A DNA stretch of 64,000 nucleotides from Ciceribacter lividus (GCF_003337715.1 NZ_QPIX01000001.1:612682-676681); one strand, 5' to 3'; positions 40,898-50,466 are shown, numbered from the stretch's first letter. Numbers and translations: made by a program. The notes: generated by a model from the sequence alone, not told the origin.

Positions 40898-41890
40898 ATG
40901 GCGGGCGTCGAGCATATCAGGGTGGATGCGGACGAGGCCGGAATGCGGCTTGACCGTTGGTTCAAGGTGCACTTTCCGGGCCTCGGCTTCGGTGCGTTGC
41001 AGAAGCTTCTGCGCTCCGGCCAGGTGCGCGTCGACGGCGGCAGGGCGAAGAGCGATACGCGCGTCCAGCCGGATCAGATGATCCGCGTGCCGCCGCTCGA
41101 CGTCGACGCCAAGGCCAAGACGGGGCCGATCGCCGGCAAGGACCTGAAGCATTCCGGTGACGGCGAACTCCTCTCGCGGATGCTGCTTTACGAGGACGAC
41201 AAGGTCTTCGTGCTCAACAAGCCGGCTGGCCTTGCCGTACAGGGTGGCTCGGGTGTTACCCGCCACATCGACAAGATGCTCGAGGCCTGGACGAACAAGA
41301 AGGGTGAGAAGCCGCGTCTCGTCCATCGTATCGACCGTGACACCTCCGGCGTTCTCGTCGTCGCCCGCTCGCGCGGCGCGGCACAAAAGCTGACGGCCGC
41401 CTTCCGCGAACGCGACACCCACAAGATCTATTGGTCGCTGGTGAAGGGTGTGCCGCGCAAGCACGAGGACAAGATCTCGACCTGGCTCGTCAAGGAGCAG
41501 ACCCCGGACGGTGACCGCATGCGCGTCGCCAAGCACGGCGAGGAGGGGGCAGACCACGCCGTCTCCTACTACCGGGTGATCGACACGGCCGCGCAAAACC
41601 TCGCCTGGCTGGAGATGGAGCCCTATACCGGGCGCACCCATCAGCTTCGCGTCCATGCGCTCTACATGGGGCATCCGATCATCGGCGATCCGAAATATTT
41701 CATCGACGATCCGAACTGGGATTTTCCGGGCGGCATCCAGAAGCGGTTGCATCTCCACGCCCGCTACATCGACATTCCGCATCCTTCCGGCGGGCGGCTC
41801 AAGGTCACGGCGCCGCTGCCGCCACACATGGTGCAGAGCTGGAACCTGCTCGGCTTCGATGAAGCCGACGGGGCGAGGGATGAGGAATGA
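40898..41890 (+). CDS. RluA-family pseudouridine synthase (RluC-like)
   Basis: A 330-residue pseudouridine synthase acting on 23S rRNA (or tRNA). An S4 RNA-binding domain at about 8-65 (GMRLDRWFKVHFPGLGFGAL) is followed by the RluA catalytic domain with the Asp in RLVHRIDRDTSGVLVVARS (about residue 145) and TGRTHQLRVHALYMGHPIIG near the end. The inner ATG 40898 is the start; 83 codons of open frame upstream are not coding-like. Its last bases overlap the following HAD gene (ATGA). Confidence 0.93.
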   Translation: MAGVEHIRVDADEAGMRLDRWFKVHFPGLGFGALQKLLRSGQVRVDGGRAKSDTRVQPDQMIRVPPLDVDAKAKTGPIAGKDLKHSGDGELLSRMLLYEDDKVFVLNKPAGLAVQGGSGVTRHIDKMLEAWTNKKGEKPRLVHRIDRDTSGVLVVARSRGAAQKLTAAFRERDTHKIYWSLVKGVPRKHEDKISTWLVKEQTPDGDRMRVAKHGEEGADHAVSYYRVIDTAAQNLAWLEMEPYTGRTHQLRVHALYMGHPIIGDPKYFIDDPNWDFPGGIQKRLHLHARYIDIPHPSGGRLKVTAPLPPHMVQSWNLLGFDEADGARDEE

Positions 41891-42558
41891 AGCTCGTTCT
41901 CTTCGATTGCGACGGCACGCTCGTCGACAGCGTCTGCCTCATCCATGCGGTGATGACGCGCACCTTCCTTCATTTCGGCCATGCCGCACCGGATGTCGAA
42001 CACACCAAGGCGATCATCGGCCTGAGCCTCGATCTCGCGATCGCCACCATGCAGGGCAAGCCGGATGTCGATCACGAGGCGGGGGCAATGGCGCTCTACT
42101 ACAAGGCGGTCTTCGCCGAGGTGCGCGCCGAGCAGGGCTTCGAGGAGCCGCTTTACGACGGGATTGCCGAGGTGATCGCGGCGATGGTTCGCCGCGACGA
42201 CCTTCTGATCGGTGCGGTGACGGGCAAGTCCCGCCGAGGCCTCGACGGCGTGCTTGAAGCCCACGGGTTGAAGCCCCATTTCGTCGTTTCACGGACGGCG
42301 GACGAATGTCCGTCGAAACCCAATCCGGCCATGGTTCTGGAGTGCTGCCGCGAAACCGGCATGGACGCCCGAGATGCGGTTGTCATCGGCGACGCGATCT
42401 ACGACATGCAGATGGGCAAGGCCGCAGGCGCCCGGGCGATCGGCGTCTCCTGGGGCTATTCGACGACTGCTGCGCTGCTGCTTGCAGGCGCCGACGCCGT
42501 CGTCGACCACCCGGCCGACCTTTTGGCCCATGTCATGAAAGGAGCCGTCGATGCGTGA
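41887..42558 (+). CDS. HAD-superfamily hydrolase (phosphoglycolate-phosphatase-like)
   Basis: A 223-residue HAD phosphatase. Motif I is VLFDCDGTLVDS (about 4-15), motif II and III are GAVTGKSRRG and KPNPAMVLECC, and motif IV is VVIGDAIYDMQMGKAAG. Cap domain of the small helical type. Substrate is a phosphorylated metabolite such as phosphoglycolate, not decided by sequence. It overlaps the preceding RluA gene by four bases and the ATP12 gene by eight. Confidence 0.92.
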   Translation: MKLVLFDCDGTLVDSVCLIHAVMTRTFLHFGHAAPDVEHTKAIIGLSLDLAIATMQGKPDVDHEAGAMALYYKAVFAEVRAEQGFEEPLYDGIAEVIAAMVRRDDLLIGAVTGKSRRGLDGVLEAHGLKPHFVVSRTADECPSKPNPAMVLECCRETGMDARDAVVIGDAIYDMQMGKAAGARAIGVSWGYSTTAALLLAGADAVVDHPADLLAHVMKGAVDA

Positions 42559-43342
42559 CCTTCTCAGCGATTTCGGCCCCGAGCCGAGCGATCCGGACCC
42601 GGTGCGCCGCGCGCAGATCCAGATGCAGCGGCCGCAGGCGAAGCGCTTCTACACCGAAGTCGGCACGCGGAACGAAGATGAGGCCGTTGCCATCCTGCTC
42701 GACGGTCGCGGCGTGAAGACGCCGGCGAAACGTCCGCTGCGCCTGCCGACGGCCGATGCCGCCGAGCTCGTCGCTTCGGAGTGGCGCGCCCAGGGCGAAA
42801 CGATCGACCCGGCGACGATGCCGATGACCCGGCTTGCCAATACCGCGATCGACGCCGTCGCCGAACAGATCGACGCCGTGTTCGAGGATATCGTGCGCTA
42901 CGCCGGCAACGACCTGCTCTGCTACCACGCGGAATCGCCCCAGGAACTCGTCGAACGGCAGGCGCGGCAGTGGGGACCGGTGATCGACTGGGTGGCTTCC
43001 TCCCATGGCGCGCGGTTCATTCTTGCGGCCGGCATCGTCCACCAGGCACAGCCACAGGCGGCGATCGACGCCTTCGCCGGTGCGCTCGACAAGTACCGGA
43101 CGCCGTTCGAACTCGCGGCGTTGCACGTGGTGACGACGCTGACCGGTTCGGCAATCCTGACGCTCGCCTTCGCCGAAGGCTTCCTTTCCACTCCGGAGGT
43201 ATGGGCGCTCGCTCATCTCGACGAGGACTGGACCGAAGAGCAGTGGGGCGTCGACGAGGAGGCGCAGGCCCGCAGGGCCAAGCGCTTCGAGGAGATGGAT
43301 GCCGCGGCGCGCCTGTTCCGGGCCGTGCGGGCTGCCGCTTAA
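42551..43342 (+). CDS. ATP12-family F1-ATPase assembly chaperone
   Basis: A 263-residue protein of the ATP12 family, found in alphaproteobacteria and mitochondria, where it helps assemble the alpha subunit of F1 ATP synthase. Characteristic segments are KRFYTEVGTRNEDEAVAILL, TPAKRPLRLPTADAAELVAS, EWRAQGETIDPATMPMTRLA, NDLLCYHAESPQELVERQA and the C-terminal EAQARRAKRFEEMDAAARLF. It supports an alphaproteobacterial origin for the window. Ends a three-gene overlapping unit. Confidence 0.94.
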   Translation: MRDLLSDFGPEPSDPDPVRRAQIQMQRPQAKRFYTEVGTRNEDEAVAILLDGRGVKTPAKRPLRLPTADAAELVASEWRAQGETIDPATMPMTRLANTAIDAVAEQIDAVFEDIVRYAGNDLLCYHAESPQELVERQARQWGPVIDWVASSHGARFILAAGIVHQAQPQAAIDAFAGALDKYRTPFELAALHVVTTLTGSAILTLAFAEGFLSTPEVWALAHLDEDWTEEQWGVDEEAQARRAKRFEEMDAAARLFRAVRAAA

Positions 43343-43404
43343 CGCGGCGCTAACCATAACGGTGACAATCTCTTCCGACCGAATCGGGATCGGATCAGCC
43401 TGCC

Positions 43405-43872
43405 ATGTGTCTGCGGTTCTGCCACGCCGTCATCGCCCTTCTTCTTTCCGCTCTGCTGTCGTCGTGCAGCGTCGCGGGCGTCGAGCTCTTGACGCCGCGC
43501 AAGGTGTATGAGGTTCGCGACCTGACGGTGCTTGCCGATGTCCGCGTGCCGCAGACCGTGGTCGTCGGCACCGACAGCCGGATCGCCGCGGCGATCGCTG
43601 CGACCGTGCCGCGGCCGGAGGCGCCACCGGTGGTGCTCTCGGTGCGGATCGGCTCCTATCGACCCGACATTTCGCCGCTCAACCGCCGCAGCGAGGCAAC
43701 CGTCACGGTGACCGCGATCTCGGTCATCGACGGTTCTCCGGTCGCCACCGCGACGTTCCCGGTGACGAGCGAAACGGAAACCCCCGATTTCGAGGCGGAG
43801 GCGCTCGCCGAGGCGGTCGCCGCGCGCATCCGCTTGCTCTTCGCCTTGAGCATGCCTTCTGCGCGTCAGTGA
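43405..43872 (+). CDS. Putative lipoprotein of unknown function
   Basis: A 155-residue protein with a lipoprotein signal peptide (MCLRFCHAVIALLLSALLSS then Cys 21, lipobox L-S-S-C). The mature part has no family I know. It contains an even pattern of beta-like segments (VYEVRDLTVLADVRVP, PPVVLSVRIGSYRPDI, SEATVTVTAISVIDGSP) and an amphipathic helix EAEALAEAVAARIRLLF. Possibly an envelope protein with a DUF-type role. Followed by 600 bases that hold the cobalamin riboswitch and no other gene. Confidence 0.7.
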   Translation: MCLRFCHAVIALLLSALLSSCSVAGVELLTPRKVYEVRDLTVLADVRVPQTVVVGTDSRIAAAIAATVPRPEAPPVVLSVRIGSYRPDISPLNRRSEATVTVTAISVIDGSPVATATFPVTSETETPDFEAEALAEAVAARIRLLFALSMPSARQ

Positions 43873-43949
43873 CTGGCTTTGGGGCGGTTTGCAGGCGTTC
43901 TGTTCGAATTGACTTCACCGCCGCTTGCGCCTAAGCGTTTTCTCATTCG

Positions 43950-44295
43950 GATGGTTTCCGCGCCGTCGATACGGAGCGGAACGCAAAAGGGAATGCGACG
44001 GTGGGGACCCAAGCCGGGCCTGCCAATCGCAGCCGACCCCGCGACTGTAGAGCGGTGAGGGTCAATCATCCGGTGAGCCGGAATGCCCGCGACGGGTCCG
44101 CAAGGCGCGGACGGCGGGTTCTTCGGCGAAGCTGGAAAAGCCACTGGAGTGGCGACACGATCAGCCGGGGCCGGGACGCCTCTATTTCTACGAATCGTCC
44201 GCCTCTTCGTGCCGCTTCGAAGCTCCGGGAAGGCGAGATTGCCCCGCTGGCGCTTGGCGCCTCAACCGCGAGCCAGGAGACCTGCCACCCGTGCC
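43950..44295 (+). promoter_or_regulatory. Cobalamin riboswitch controlling cobP-cobW-cobN
   Basis: The leader shows the conserved cores in order: AAAAGGGAAT at 43986-43995, GGTG followed by an inserted stem, AATCGCAGC, the CCCCGCGACTGTAGAGCGG block near 44037, AAGCCACTGG near 44137, GGGAAGGCG at 44227-44235 and the B12 box AGCCAGGAGACCTGCC at 44271-44286. This is the classical class I cobalamin riboswitch, which represses the cob genes when adenosylcobalamin is plentiful. Two hairpins follow before cobP. Confidence 0.95.
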
Positions 44296-44406
44296 GGGCT
44301 TTGAAAGCCCATCCTGGGGAAAAATCCCCGTTGCCAGCACGGAGGTTGTCGTGGCGACATCTTGTGATGGCGGGATCGTGCGATCCCGCATTTCCACATC
44401 CTTTCT

Positions 44407-44430
44407 GCCGGGCCGCGCGCCCGGCCCTTT
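44407..44430 (+). terminator. Hairpin of the riboswitch expression platform before cobP
   Basis: GCCGGGC (44407-44413) pairs with GCCCGGC (44419-44425), then CCTTT. A second 8-bp hairpin is at 44370-44389. They lie between the B12 box and cobP and could act as the terminator/anti-terminator of the riboswitch. Confidence 0.55.
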
Positions 44431-44472
44431 GTCATGTTCGCTTTCACGGCGCGCCACCGCGGAGGTCCGTCC

Positions 44473-44997
44473 TTGAGCGCGGCCGCCGACCACTGCGTGT
44501 TCGTGCTCGGCGGTGCCCGTTCGGGCAAGTCGCGGCATGCGGAATCGCTTGCCGAGGCGAGCGGGCTCGAACGCCACTATGTCGCAACGGGACGCGCCTT
44601 CGACGACGAAATGCGCGAACGCATTGCCCTGCATCGCGAAAGCCGCGGCGGGCTCTGGGCGACCCACGAAGAGCCCGTCGACCTCGTCGGCGTTCTCGGG
44701 CGCATCGATGCGCCGGACCGTGTCGTGCTCGTCGACTGCCTGACGCTCTGGGTCACGAACCTGATGCTGGACGAACGCGATGTCGCCGCCGAAAGCGCGC
44801 GCCTCGTTTCGGTCCTGCCGACGCTTCGGGCGCGGCTGGTCCTCGTTTCGAACGAGGTCGGGCTCGGCATCGTGCCGGAAAACCGCATGGCGCGCGAATT
44901 CCGCGACCACGCCGGACGGCTCCACCAGATGGTCGCGGCGGTCGCGACCGAAGTCTATTTCGTTGCGGCGGGACTGCCGCTGAAAATGAAGGGTTGA
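44473..44997 (+). CDS. cobP: Adenosylcobinamide kinase / phosphate guanylyltransferase
   Basis: A 174-residue CobU/CobP enzyme that phosphorylates adenosylcobinamide and then attaches GMP in nucleotide-loop assembly of cobalamin. Walker A is GGARSGKS (13-20), followed by [34 protein letters not shown] and [20 protein letters not shown]. The TTG start at 44473 is chosen because GGAGG (44461-44465) is seven bases away; an in-frame ATG at 44434 has no ribosome site and overlaps the leader hairpin region. It is three bases before cobW. Confidence 0.95.
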   Translation: MSAAADHCVFVLGGARSGKSRHAESLAEASGLERHYVATGRAFDDEMRERIALHRESRGGLWATHEEPVDLVGVLGRIDAPDRVVLVDCLTLWVTNLMLDERDVAAESARLVSVLPTLRARLVLVSNEVGLGIVPENRMAREFRDHAGRLHQMVAAVATEVYFVAAGLPLKMKG

Positions 44998-45000
44998 ACC

Positions 45001-46080
45001 ATGCTGCAGCAGAAGATCCCGGCAACCGTCATCACCGGCTTCCTCGGCGCCGGAAAGACGACGATCATCCGCAACATGCTGATGAACGCCGGCGGCAAGA
45101 AGATCGCGCTCATCATCAACGAATTCGGCGACCTCGGCGTCGACGGCGAGGTGCTGAAGGGCTGCGGCGCCGACAACTGCACCGAGGACGACATCATCGA
45201 GCTCACCAATGGCTGCATCTGCTGCACGGTGGCCGATGATTTCGTGCCGACCATGCAGCGCCTGCTGGAACGCGACGAGCGGCCGGATCACATCGTCATC
45301 GAGACCTCCGGTCTCGCCCTGCCGCAGCCGCTGGTCGCCGCCTTCAACTGGCCGGACATCCGCACCCGCGTGACGGTCGACGGCGTGGTGACCGTGGTCG
45401 ACAGTGCCGCGGTGGCGGCTGGTCGTTTCGCCGACGACCACGACAGGGTCGACGCCATGCGCGAGCAGGATGCCTCGCTCGACCATGACAGCCCGCTCGA
45501 GGAGCTCTTCGAGGACCAGCTCACCTGCGCCGATCTCATCGTTCTCAACAAGACCGATCTGCTGGACGGCGAGGGGATTGCCGCGGTCCGCTCCGAGGTT
45601 GCTGGACGCATCAACCGCAGGCCGACGCTGGTCGAGGCGAGGAACGGCGAAGTTCCGGCGATCGTGCTGCTCGGCCTCGGCGCTGGTTCGGAGGCCGATA
45701 TCGAAAACCGCAAGTCGCATCACGAGCTGGAGCATGAGGCTGCCCATGCCTCCGGCGAGGGTCACGACCACCTGCACCACCACGACCACGACGAGTTCGA
45801 GAGTTTTGCGCTGCGGCTTCCGGCGATCTCCGATCCGGCGGCCTTCGTCGAGCGGCTGAGGAGTGTCATCGAGGCGCACGACATCCTGCGTCTCAAGGGC
45901 TTCGTCGACGTGCCAGGCAAGCCGATGCGGCTGGTCGTCCAGGCGGTCGGCTCGCGCATCGACACCTACTTCGATCGCCCCTGGGCGGCCGGCGAGAAAC
46001 GGGAGACCCGCCTCGTCGTCATCGGCCTGCACGAATGGGATTTCGCCGCCGTGGTCGATGCGGTCGAGAAGGCGGCCTGA
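45001..46080 (+). CDS. cobW: CobW GTPase, cobalt chaperone of cobalamin synthesis
   Basis: A 359-residue G3E GTPase. The P-loop GFLGAGKT is at 13-20, the switch/metal motif is NGCICC (about 69-74, a CxCC metal site) and the guanine motif NKTD lies near 183. A histidine-rich linker (HDHLHHHDHDE, about 252-262) precedes the C-terminal domain and could hold cobalt. CobW is thought to supply Co(II) to the CobNST chelatase, matching its place just before cobN. Length is normal. Confidence 0.96.
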   Translation: MLQQKIPATVITGFLGAGKTTIIRNMLMNAGGKKIALIINEFGDLGVDGEVLKGCGADNCTEDDIIELTNGCICCTVADDFVPTMQRLLERDERPDHIVIETSGLALPQPLVAAFNWPDIRTRVTVDGVVTVVDSAAVAAGRFADDHDRVDAMREQDASLDHDSPLEELFEDQLTCADLIVLNKTDLLDGEGIAAVRSEVAGRINRRPTLVEARNGEVPAIVLLGLGAGSEADIENRKSHHELEHEAAHASGEGHDHLHHHDHDEFESFALRLPAISDPAAFVERLRSVIEAHDILRLKGFVDVPGKPMRLVVQAVGSRIDTYFDRPWAAGEKRETRLVVIGLHEWDFAAVVDAVEKAA

Positions 46081-46112
46081 GGACCGATTGAGAGCGATGG
46101 ACGCATCAGTTA

Positions 46113-46304
46113 CCCCCCTCTGGCCTGCCGGCCATCTCCCCCACAAGGGGGGAGATCACTATGCGGCGACGCTCAGTCATTCTGTTAGCATTAAAGAGGG
46201 TCGGTTGGTTGAAGCACGGGTCAAAAGGGTTTGGCGTGAGGCGCGACTTGTCGTCTTCCGGTCTCTCCCCTCGAGGGGGAGATGGCCGGCAGGCCAGAGG
46301 GGGG
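46113..46304. repeat. Paired palindromic element A (cobW-cobN spacer)
   Basis: Left arm 46113-46156 and right arm about 46262-46304 are inverted copies of one another around a core of about 105 bases; each arm itself contains two hairpins (GGCC...GGCC and CTCCCCC...GGGGGAG). Together it is about 192 bases. The core starts TATGCGGCG, as in element D. Fills most of the 276-base spacer. Confidence 0.9.
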
Positions 46305-46356
46305 TGATGTCAACGCGATACGCCCCGATCCGAGCTTTTGGGGAAGCGACGCGTCC

Positions 46357-49300
46357 ATGCATCTTCTCCTAGCCCAGAAAGGCTCGATCAGCGACGGCGA
46401 GGAGGCGATCGACCTCGGCCAGAGCGCCGGCGACATCGTCTTCCTGACGGCGGCCGACACCGAGCTTTCCGCGATCGCCGCGGCGGTGCGGGCGCGTGGC
46501 GAGGCTGGTCCCAGGTGGCGTCTCGCGAGCCTGATGGCGCTCAAGCATCCGATGTCGGTCGACACCTATGTCGAGCGGACCGCGCGCCATGCCCGGCTGA
46601 TCGTGGTCCGGGCGCTCGGCGGCGCGAGCTACTTCCAGTATGCGCTGGAGGCCCTGCACGCTGCGGCATCTCGGTCGGGCGCCGTGATCGCCGTGCTTCC
46701 GGGCGACGACAAGCCGGACGAGGGGCTTTCCGGCTTTTCCAACGTGCCGATGGAGGATCTTGCAGCACTCTGGGCCTATCTGATCGAGGGCGGCGACGCC
46801 AATGCCGGCGGCTTCGTCGCCTATGCCGAGGCGCTCGTCGCCGGAACCGAGAAGCCGGAGCCGGCGCGGCCGCTGCTCAAGGCCGGCATCTGGTGGCCGG
46901 GCCGTGGCGTGATCGGCGTGGAGGAATGGGGGCGGTGTAGCGGTTTTGCGCCCCCCTCTGGCCTGCCGGCCATCTCCCCCACAGGGGGGGAGATCGGAGG
47001 TGGCGGCCACGCCGCACCACCTCCGGGGTTGGAATTTGCGGTAGGCGATTCTGAGGGCACGGCGCCAGCTGAGGCTGGCGCTTGCCGCGAGCGGCTCTCC
47101 CCCCATGTGGGGGAGATGCCCGGCAGGGCAGAGGGGGGGAAACAAGCGTCGACGTCCGTCGTTGCCATCTGCTTCTACCGCGCGCTCGTCCAGAGCGGCG
47201 AGACGAAGCCGGTGGAGGCCCTGATCGACGCCTTGAAGGCCGAAGGGCTTGCCGCATTGCCTGTCTTCGTCTCGAGCCTCAAGGATGCGGTCTCCGTCGA
47301 TACCCTCAGGGCAATTTTTGCTGATGCGCCGCCCGCCGTGGTGATCAATGCGACGGGCTTTGCCGTTTCCGCGCCGGGTGCCGAGCGTCGGGCGACCGTC
47401 CTTGATGAAGGCGGAGCCGTCGTCCTGCAGGCGATCTTTTCGGCTTCCGCGAAGGATGCATGGCAAGCATCGAGCCAGGGGCTTTCGGCACGCGATCTCG
47501 CCATGAACGTGGCGCTCCCCGAAGTCGACGGCCGGGTGCTCGCCCGTGCCGTCTCGTTCAAGTCGGCGGCCCGGTTCGACGAGCGCGTCGAGGCGAACAT
47601 CGTCACCCACGAGCCCGAGCCGGGGCGGACGGCCTTCGTCGCGGCGCTCGCCGCCCGCTGGGCGCGTCTCAGGCAGACACCGGCCGCCGATCGGCGGGTG
47701 GCGCTTATCATGGCGAACTATCCGAACCGTGACGGCCGTCTCGGCAACGGCGTCGGCCTCGATACGCCGGCCGGAACGGTCGAGGCGCTGCGCGCCATGG
47801 AAAGGGCCCGCTATGCGGTCGGCGACGTGCCGGAGGACGGCGACGCCCTGATGGCGCATCTGATGGCCGGACCGACGAATGCCGCAAATGACGGGCGCGA
47901 GATCCGCGAAACGATTTCCCTCAACCAGTACAAGGCCTTCTTCGAAACGCTGCCGAAAGCGATTCAGGATGAAGTCGAGGCCCGCTGGGGCACGCCGGAG
48001 ACCGACCCGTTCTTCATCGACGGGCGGTTCGCGCTGCCGCTGTCGCGGTTCGGCAATCTGTTCGTCGGCATCCAGCCGGCGCGCGGGTACAACATCGATC
48101 CCAAGGAGAGCTATCACTCTCCCGACCTCGTGCCTCCGCACGGCTATCTCGCCTTCTATGCGCATCTGAGGACGGTCTTCGACGCCCATGCGGTGATCCA
48201 CATGGGCAAGCACGGCAATCTGGAATGGCTGCCGGGCAAGGCGCTGGCGTTGTCGGAAACCTGCTATCCGGAGGCCGTGTTCGGCCCGCTGCCGCATCTC
48301 TACCCCTTCATCGTCAACGATCCGGGCGAGGGCACCCAGGCCAAGCGCCGAACCTCCGCCGTCATCATCGACCACCTGACGCCGCCGCTGACGCGCGCCG
48401 AAAGCTACGGGCCGCTGAAGGACCTGGAAGCGCTGGTCGACGAGTACTACGAGGCAGCCGGCGGCGATCCCCGACGCCTGAAGCTGCTGAAGAAGCAGAT
48501 CCTCGACCTCGTCGCCGACATCGGCCTCGACGAGGATGCGGGGATCGCCAAGGGCGAGGCGGAGGAACGCGCGCTCGAAAAGCTCGACGCCTATCTCTGC
48601 GACCTCAAGGAGATGCAGATCCGCGACGGCCTGCACATCTTCGGCCTTGCGCCCGAAGGCCGGCTGCTGACCGACCTGACCGTCGCTCTGGCCCGTGTGC
48701 CGCGGGGGCTGGGCGAGGGCGGCGACGCCAGCCTGCAGCGGGCGATCGCGGGGGATGCTTTCGGAGGAAACCCCTCCCCAACCCCTCCCCACAAGGGGGA
48801 GGGGCTGCCACTCGCGCCCGGCGCGCGCCCAGAGGAGCAAGGCGAGCCGCGCGTTGTCTCCCCCCTTGTGGGGGAGTTGGCCGGCAGGCCAGAGGGGGAG
48901 ATTTTGGACGCTGACCGTTCCTTCGATCCCCTCGACTGCGTGATGTCCGACCCCTGGAACGGACCGCGGCCGGCGATCCTTGCTGACATTGACGACCAGC
49001 CGTGGCGTACCAGAGGCGACACGGTCGAGCGCATCGAACTGCTGGCCGCAAGGCTGGTGGCGGGCGAGGTGACGTGTCCCGAAACGTGGGTGCGGACCCG
49101 CGCGGTGCTCGACGAGATCGAAAACCGGCTGAAGCCGTCGGTCGTCGCCTGCGGTCCGGCCGAAATCGAAGGCTTGCTCACCGGCCTTGCTGGCCGCTTC
49201 GTGCCGCCTGGCCCCTCCGGCGCGCCGACGCGCGGCCGGCCGGACGTGCTGCCGACGGGCCGCAATTTCTACTCGGTCGACAGCCGCGCGGTGCCGACGC

Positions 49301-50451
49301 CGGCGGCCTATGAGCTCGGCAAGAAGTCCGCCGAACTGCTGATCGCCCGTTACGTGCAGGATCACGGCGAGTGGCCGACGTCCTTCGGCCTCACCGCCTG
49401 GGGCACCTCGAACATGCGCACGGGCGGCGACGACATCGCCCAGGCGCTCGCGCTTCTCGGCGTCAAGCCGCTCTGGGACATGGCCTCCCGCCGCGTCACC
49501 GGCTTCGAGATCGTTCCGCAGGCCGTCCTCGGCCGGCCGCGCGTCGATGTGACGCTCAGGATTTCCGGCTTCTTCCGCGATGCCTTTCCCGAGCAGATCA
49601 CCCTTTTCGACCGCGCAGTCCGCGCCGTCGGCGCCCTCGACGAGGACGAGGCCGACAACCCGGTTGCCGCCCGCATGCGGGAGGAGGTCGCGCGGCTCCG
49701 CGAAGCGGGCATGGACGAGGCCTCGTCCGCCCGCCGCGCCGGCTACCGCGTCTTCGGTTCCAAGCCCGGCGCCTATGGCGCAGGCCTCCAGGCGCTGATC
49801 GACGAGAAGGGCTGGGAGCGCCGCGACGATCTCGCCGAAGCCTATCTCGTCTGGGGCGGCTATGCCTATGGCGCCGGGGAGGAAGGAAAGGCCGAGCGCG
49901 GGCTCTTCGAGGAGCGGCTGAGGTCGGTGCAGGCGGTCGTGCAAAACCAGGACAATCGCGAGCACGACCTCCTCGACAGCGACGACTACTACCAGTTCGA
50001 GGGCGGGATGACTGCGGCCGTCGAGCATGTGTCCGGCCATCGGCCGAGCGTCTATCACAACGACCACTCCCGCCCGGAACGGCCGGTCGTGCGCTCGCTC
50101 GAGGAGGAGATTGGCCGTGTCGTGCGGGCGCGGGTCGTCAACCCGAAATGGATCGAGGGCGTCATGCGCCACGGCTACAAGGGCGCCTTCGAGATCGCCG
50201 CGACGGTCGACTACATGTTCGCCTTTTCGGCGACCACCGGAGCGGTGCGCGACCATCATTTCGAGGCGGTCTACCGGGCCTTCATCCTCGACGAGCGGGT
50301 GCGCGACTTCATGGCGGAGAAAAACCCGGCGGCGCTCGAGGAGATGTCGGCCCGGCTGATCGAGGCGATCGACCGCGGGTTGTGGACGCCGAAGAGCAAT
50401 TCGGCGATGTTCGACCTGACACGGCTTGCCGGCGGGGATGCCGATGCTTGA
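46357..50451 (+). CDS. cobN: Cobaltochelatase large subunit CobN with two in-frame repeat insertions
   Basis: A 1,364-residue CobN, the H-type large subunit of the ATP-dependent aerobic cobaltochelatase (CobNST) that inserts Co(II) into hydrogenobyrinic acid a,c-diamide. The start MHLLLAQKGSISDGEEAIDL, NLFVGIQPARGYNIDPKESY, HMGKHGNLEWLPGKALALSE and GTSNMRTGGDDIAQALALLG are typical. CobN proteins I know are about 1,250-1,280 residues. The excess matches two inserted repeat elements: B (residues about 199-261, 63 codons) and C (about 805-848, 43 codons), which give proline/glycine-rich inserts of low complexity. Without them the length is about 1,258. ATG 46357 is the start; an ORF start at 46282 lies in element A. 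CobS and CobT are not in the window. Confidence 0.96.
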   Translation: MHLLLAQKGSISDGEEAIDLGQSAGDIVFLTAADTELSAIAAAVRARGEAGPRWRLASLMALKHPMSVDTYVERTARHARLIVVRALGGASYFQYALEALHAAASRSGAVIAVLPGDDKPDEGLSGFSNVPMEDLAALWAYLIEGGDANAGGFVAYAEALVAGTEKPEPARPLLKAGIWWPGRGVIGVEEWGRCSGFAPPSGLPAISPTGGEIGGGGHAAPPPGLEFAVGDSEGTAPAEAGACRERLSPHVGEMPGRAEGGKQASTSVVAICFYRALVQSGETKPVEALIDALKAEGLAALPVFVSSLKDAVSVDTLRAIFADAPPAVVINATGFAVSAPGAERRATVLDEGGAVVLQAIFSASAKDAWQASSQGLSARDLAMNVALPEVDGRVLARAVSFKSAARFDERVEANIVTHEPEPGRTAFVAALAARWARLRQTPAADRRVALIMANYPNRDGRLGNGVGLDTPAGTVEALRAMERARYAVGDVPEDGDALMAHLMAGPTNAANDGREIRETISLNQYKAFFETLPKAIQDEVEARWGTPETDPFFIDGRFALPLSRFGNLFVGIQPARGYNIDPKESYHSPDLVPPHGYLAFYAHLRTVFDAHAVIHMGKHGNLEWLPGKALALSETCYPEAVFGPLPHLYPFIVNDPGEGTQAKRRTSAVIIDHLTPPLTRAESYGPLKDLEALVDEYYEAAGGDPRRLKLLKKQILDLVADIGLDEDAGIAKGEAEERALEKLDAYLCDLKEMQIRDGLHIFGLAPEGRLLTDLTVALARVPRGLGEGGDASLQRAIAGDAFGGNPSPTPPHKGEGLPLAPGARPEEQGEPRVVSPLVGELAGRPEGEILDADRSFDPLDCVMSDPWNGPRPAILADIDDQPWRTRGDTVERIELLAARLVAGEVTCPETWVRTRAVLDEIENRLKPSVVACGPAEIEGLLTGLAGRFVPPGPSGAPTRGRPDVLPTGRNFYSVDSRAVPTPAAYELGKKSAELLIARYVQDHGEWPTSFGLTAWGTSNMRTGGDDIAQALALLGVKPLWDMASRRVTGFEIVPQAVLGRPRVDVTLRISGFFRDAFPEQITLFDRAVRAVGALDEDEADNPVAARMREEVARLREAGMDEASSARRAGYRVFGSKPGAYGAGLQALIDEKGWERRDDLAEAYLVWGGYAYGAGEEGKAERGLFEERLRSVQAVVQNQDNREHDLLDSDDYYQFEGGMTAAVEHVSGHRPSVYHNDHSRPERPVVRSLEEEIGRVVRARVVNPKWIEGVMRHGYKGAFEIAATVDYMFAFSATTGAVRDHHFEAVYRAFILDERVRDFMAEKNPAALEEMSARLIEAIDRGLWTPKSNSAMFDLTRLAGGDADA
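46951..47139. repeat. Paired palindromic element B (inside cobN)
   Basis: Left arm 46951-46994, right arm about 47095-47139, inverted with respect to each other. Total 189 bases, exactly 63 codons, read in the cobN frame as PPSGLPAISPTGGEI at the left and [14 protein letters not shown] at the right. No stop codon arises. The flanking CobN sequence joins smoothly when it is left out. Confidence 0.9.
48771..48899. repeat. Paired palindromic element C (inside cobN)
   Basis: Right arm about 48857-48899 is the standard type, read as VSPLVGELAGRPEG. The left arm (48771-48806) is a different hairpin, read as PSPTPPHKGEG. Total 129 bases, exactly 43 codons, open in the cobN frame. Shortest copy, with a core of only about 50 bases. 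Confidence 0.85.
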
Positions 50452-50466
50452 AACAGGTGACGGAGA

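Noticed and set aside
46282-46356. Extended cobN start within element A
   Set aside because: The extra 25 codons are translated repeat sequence; the conserved CobN start MHLLLAQKG is at 46357.
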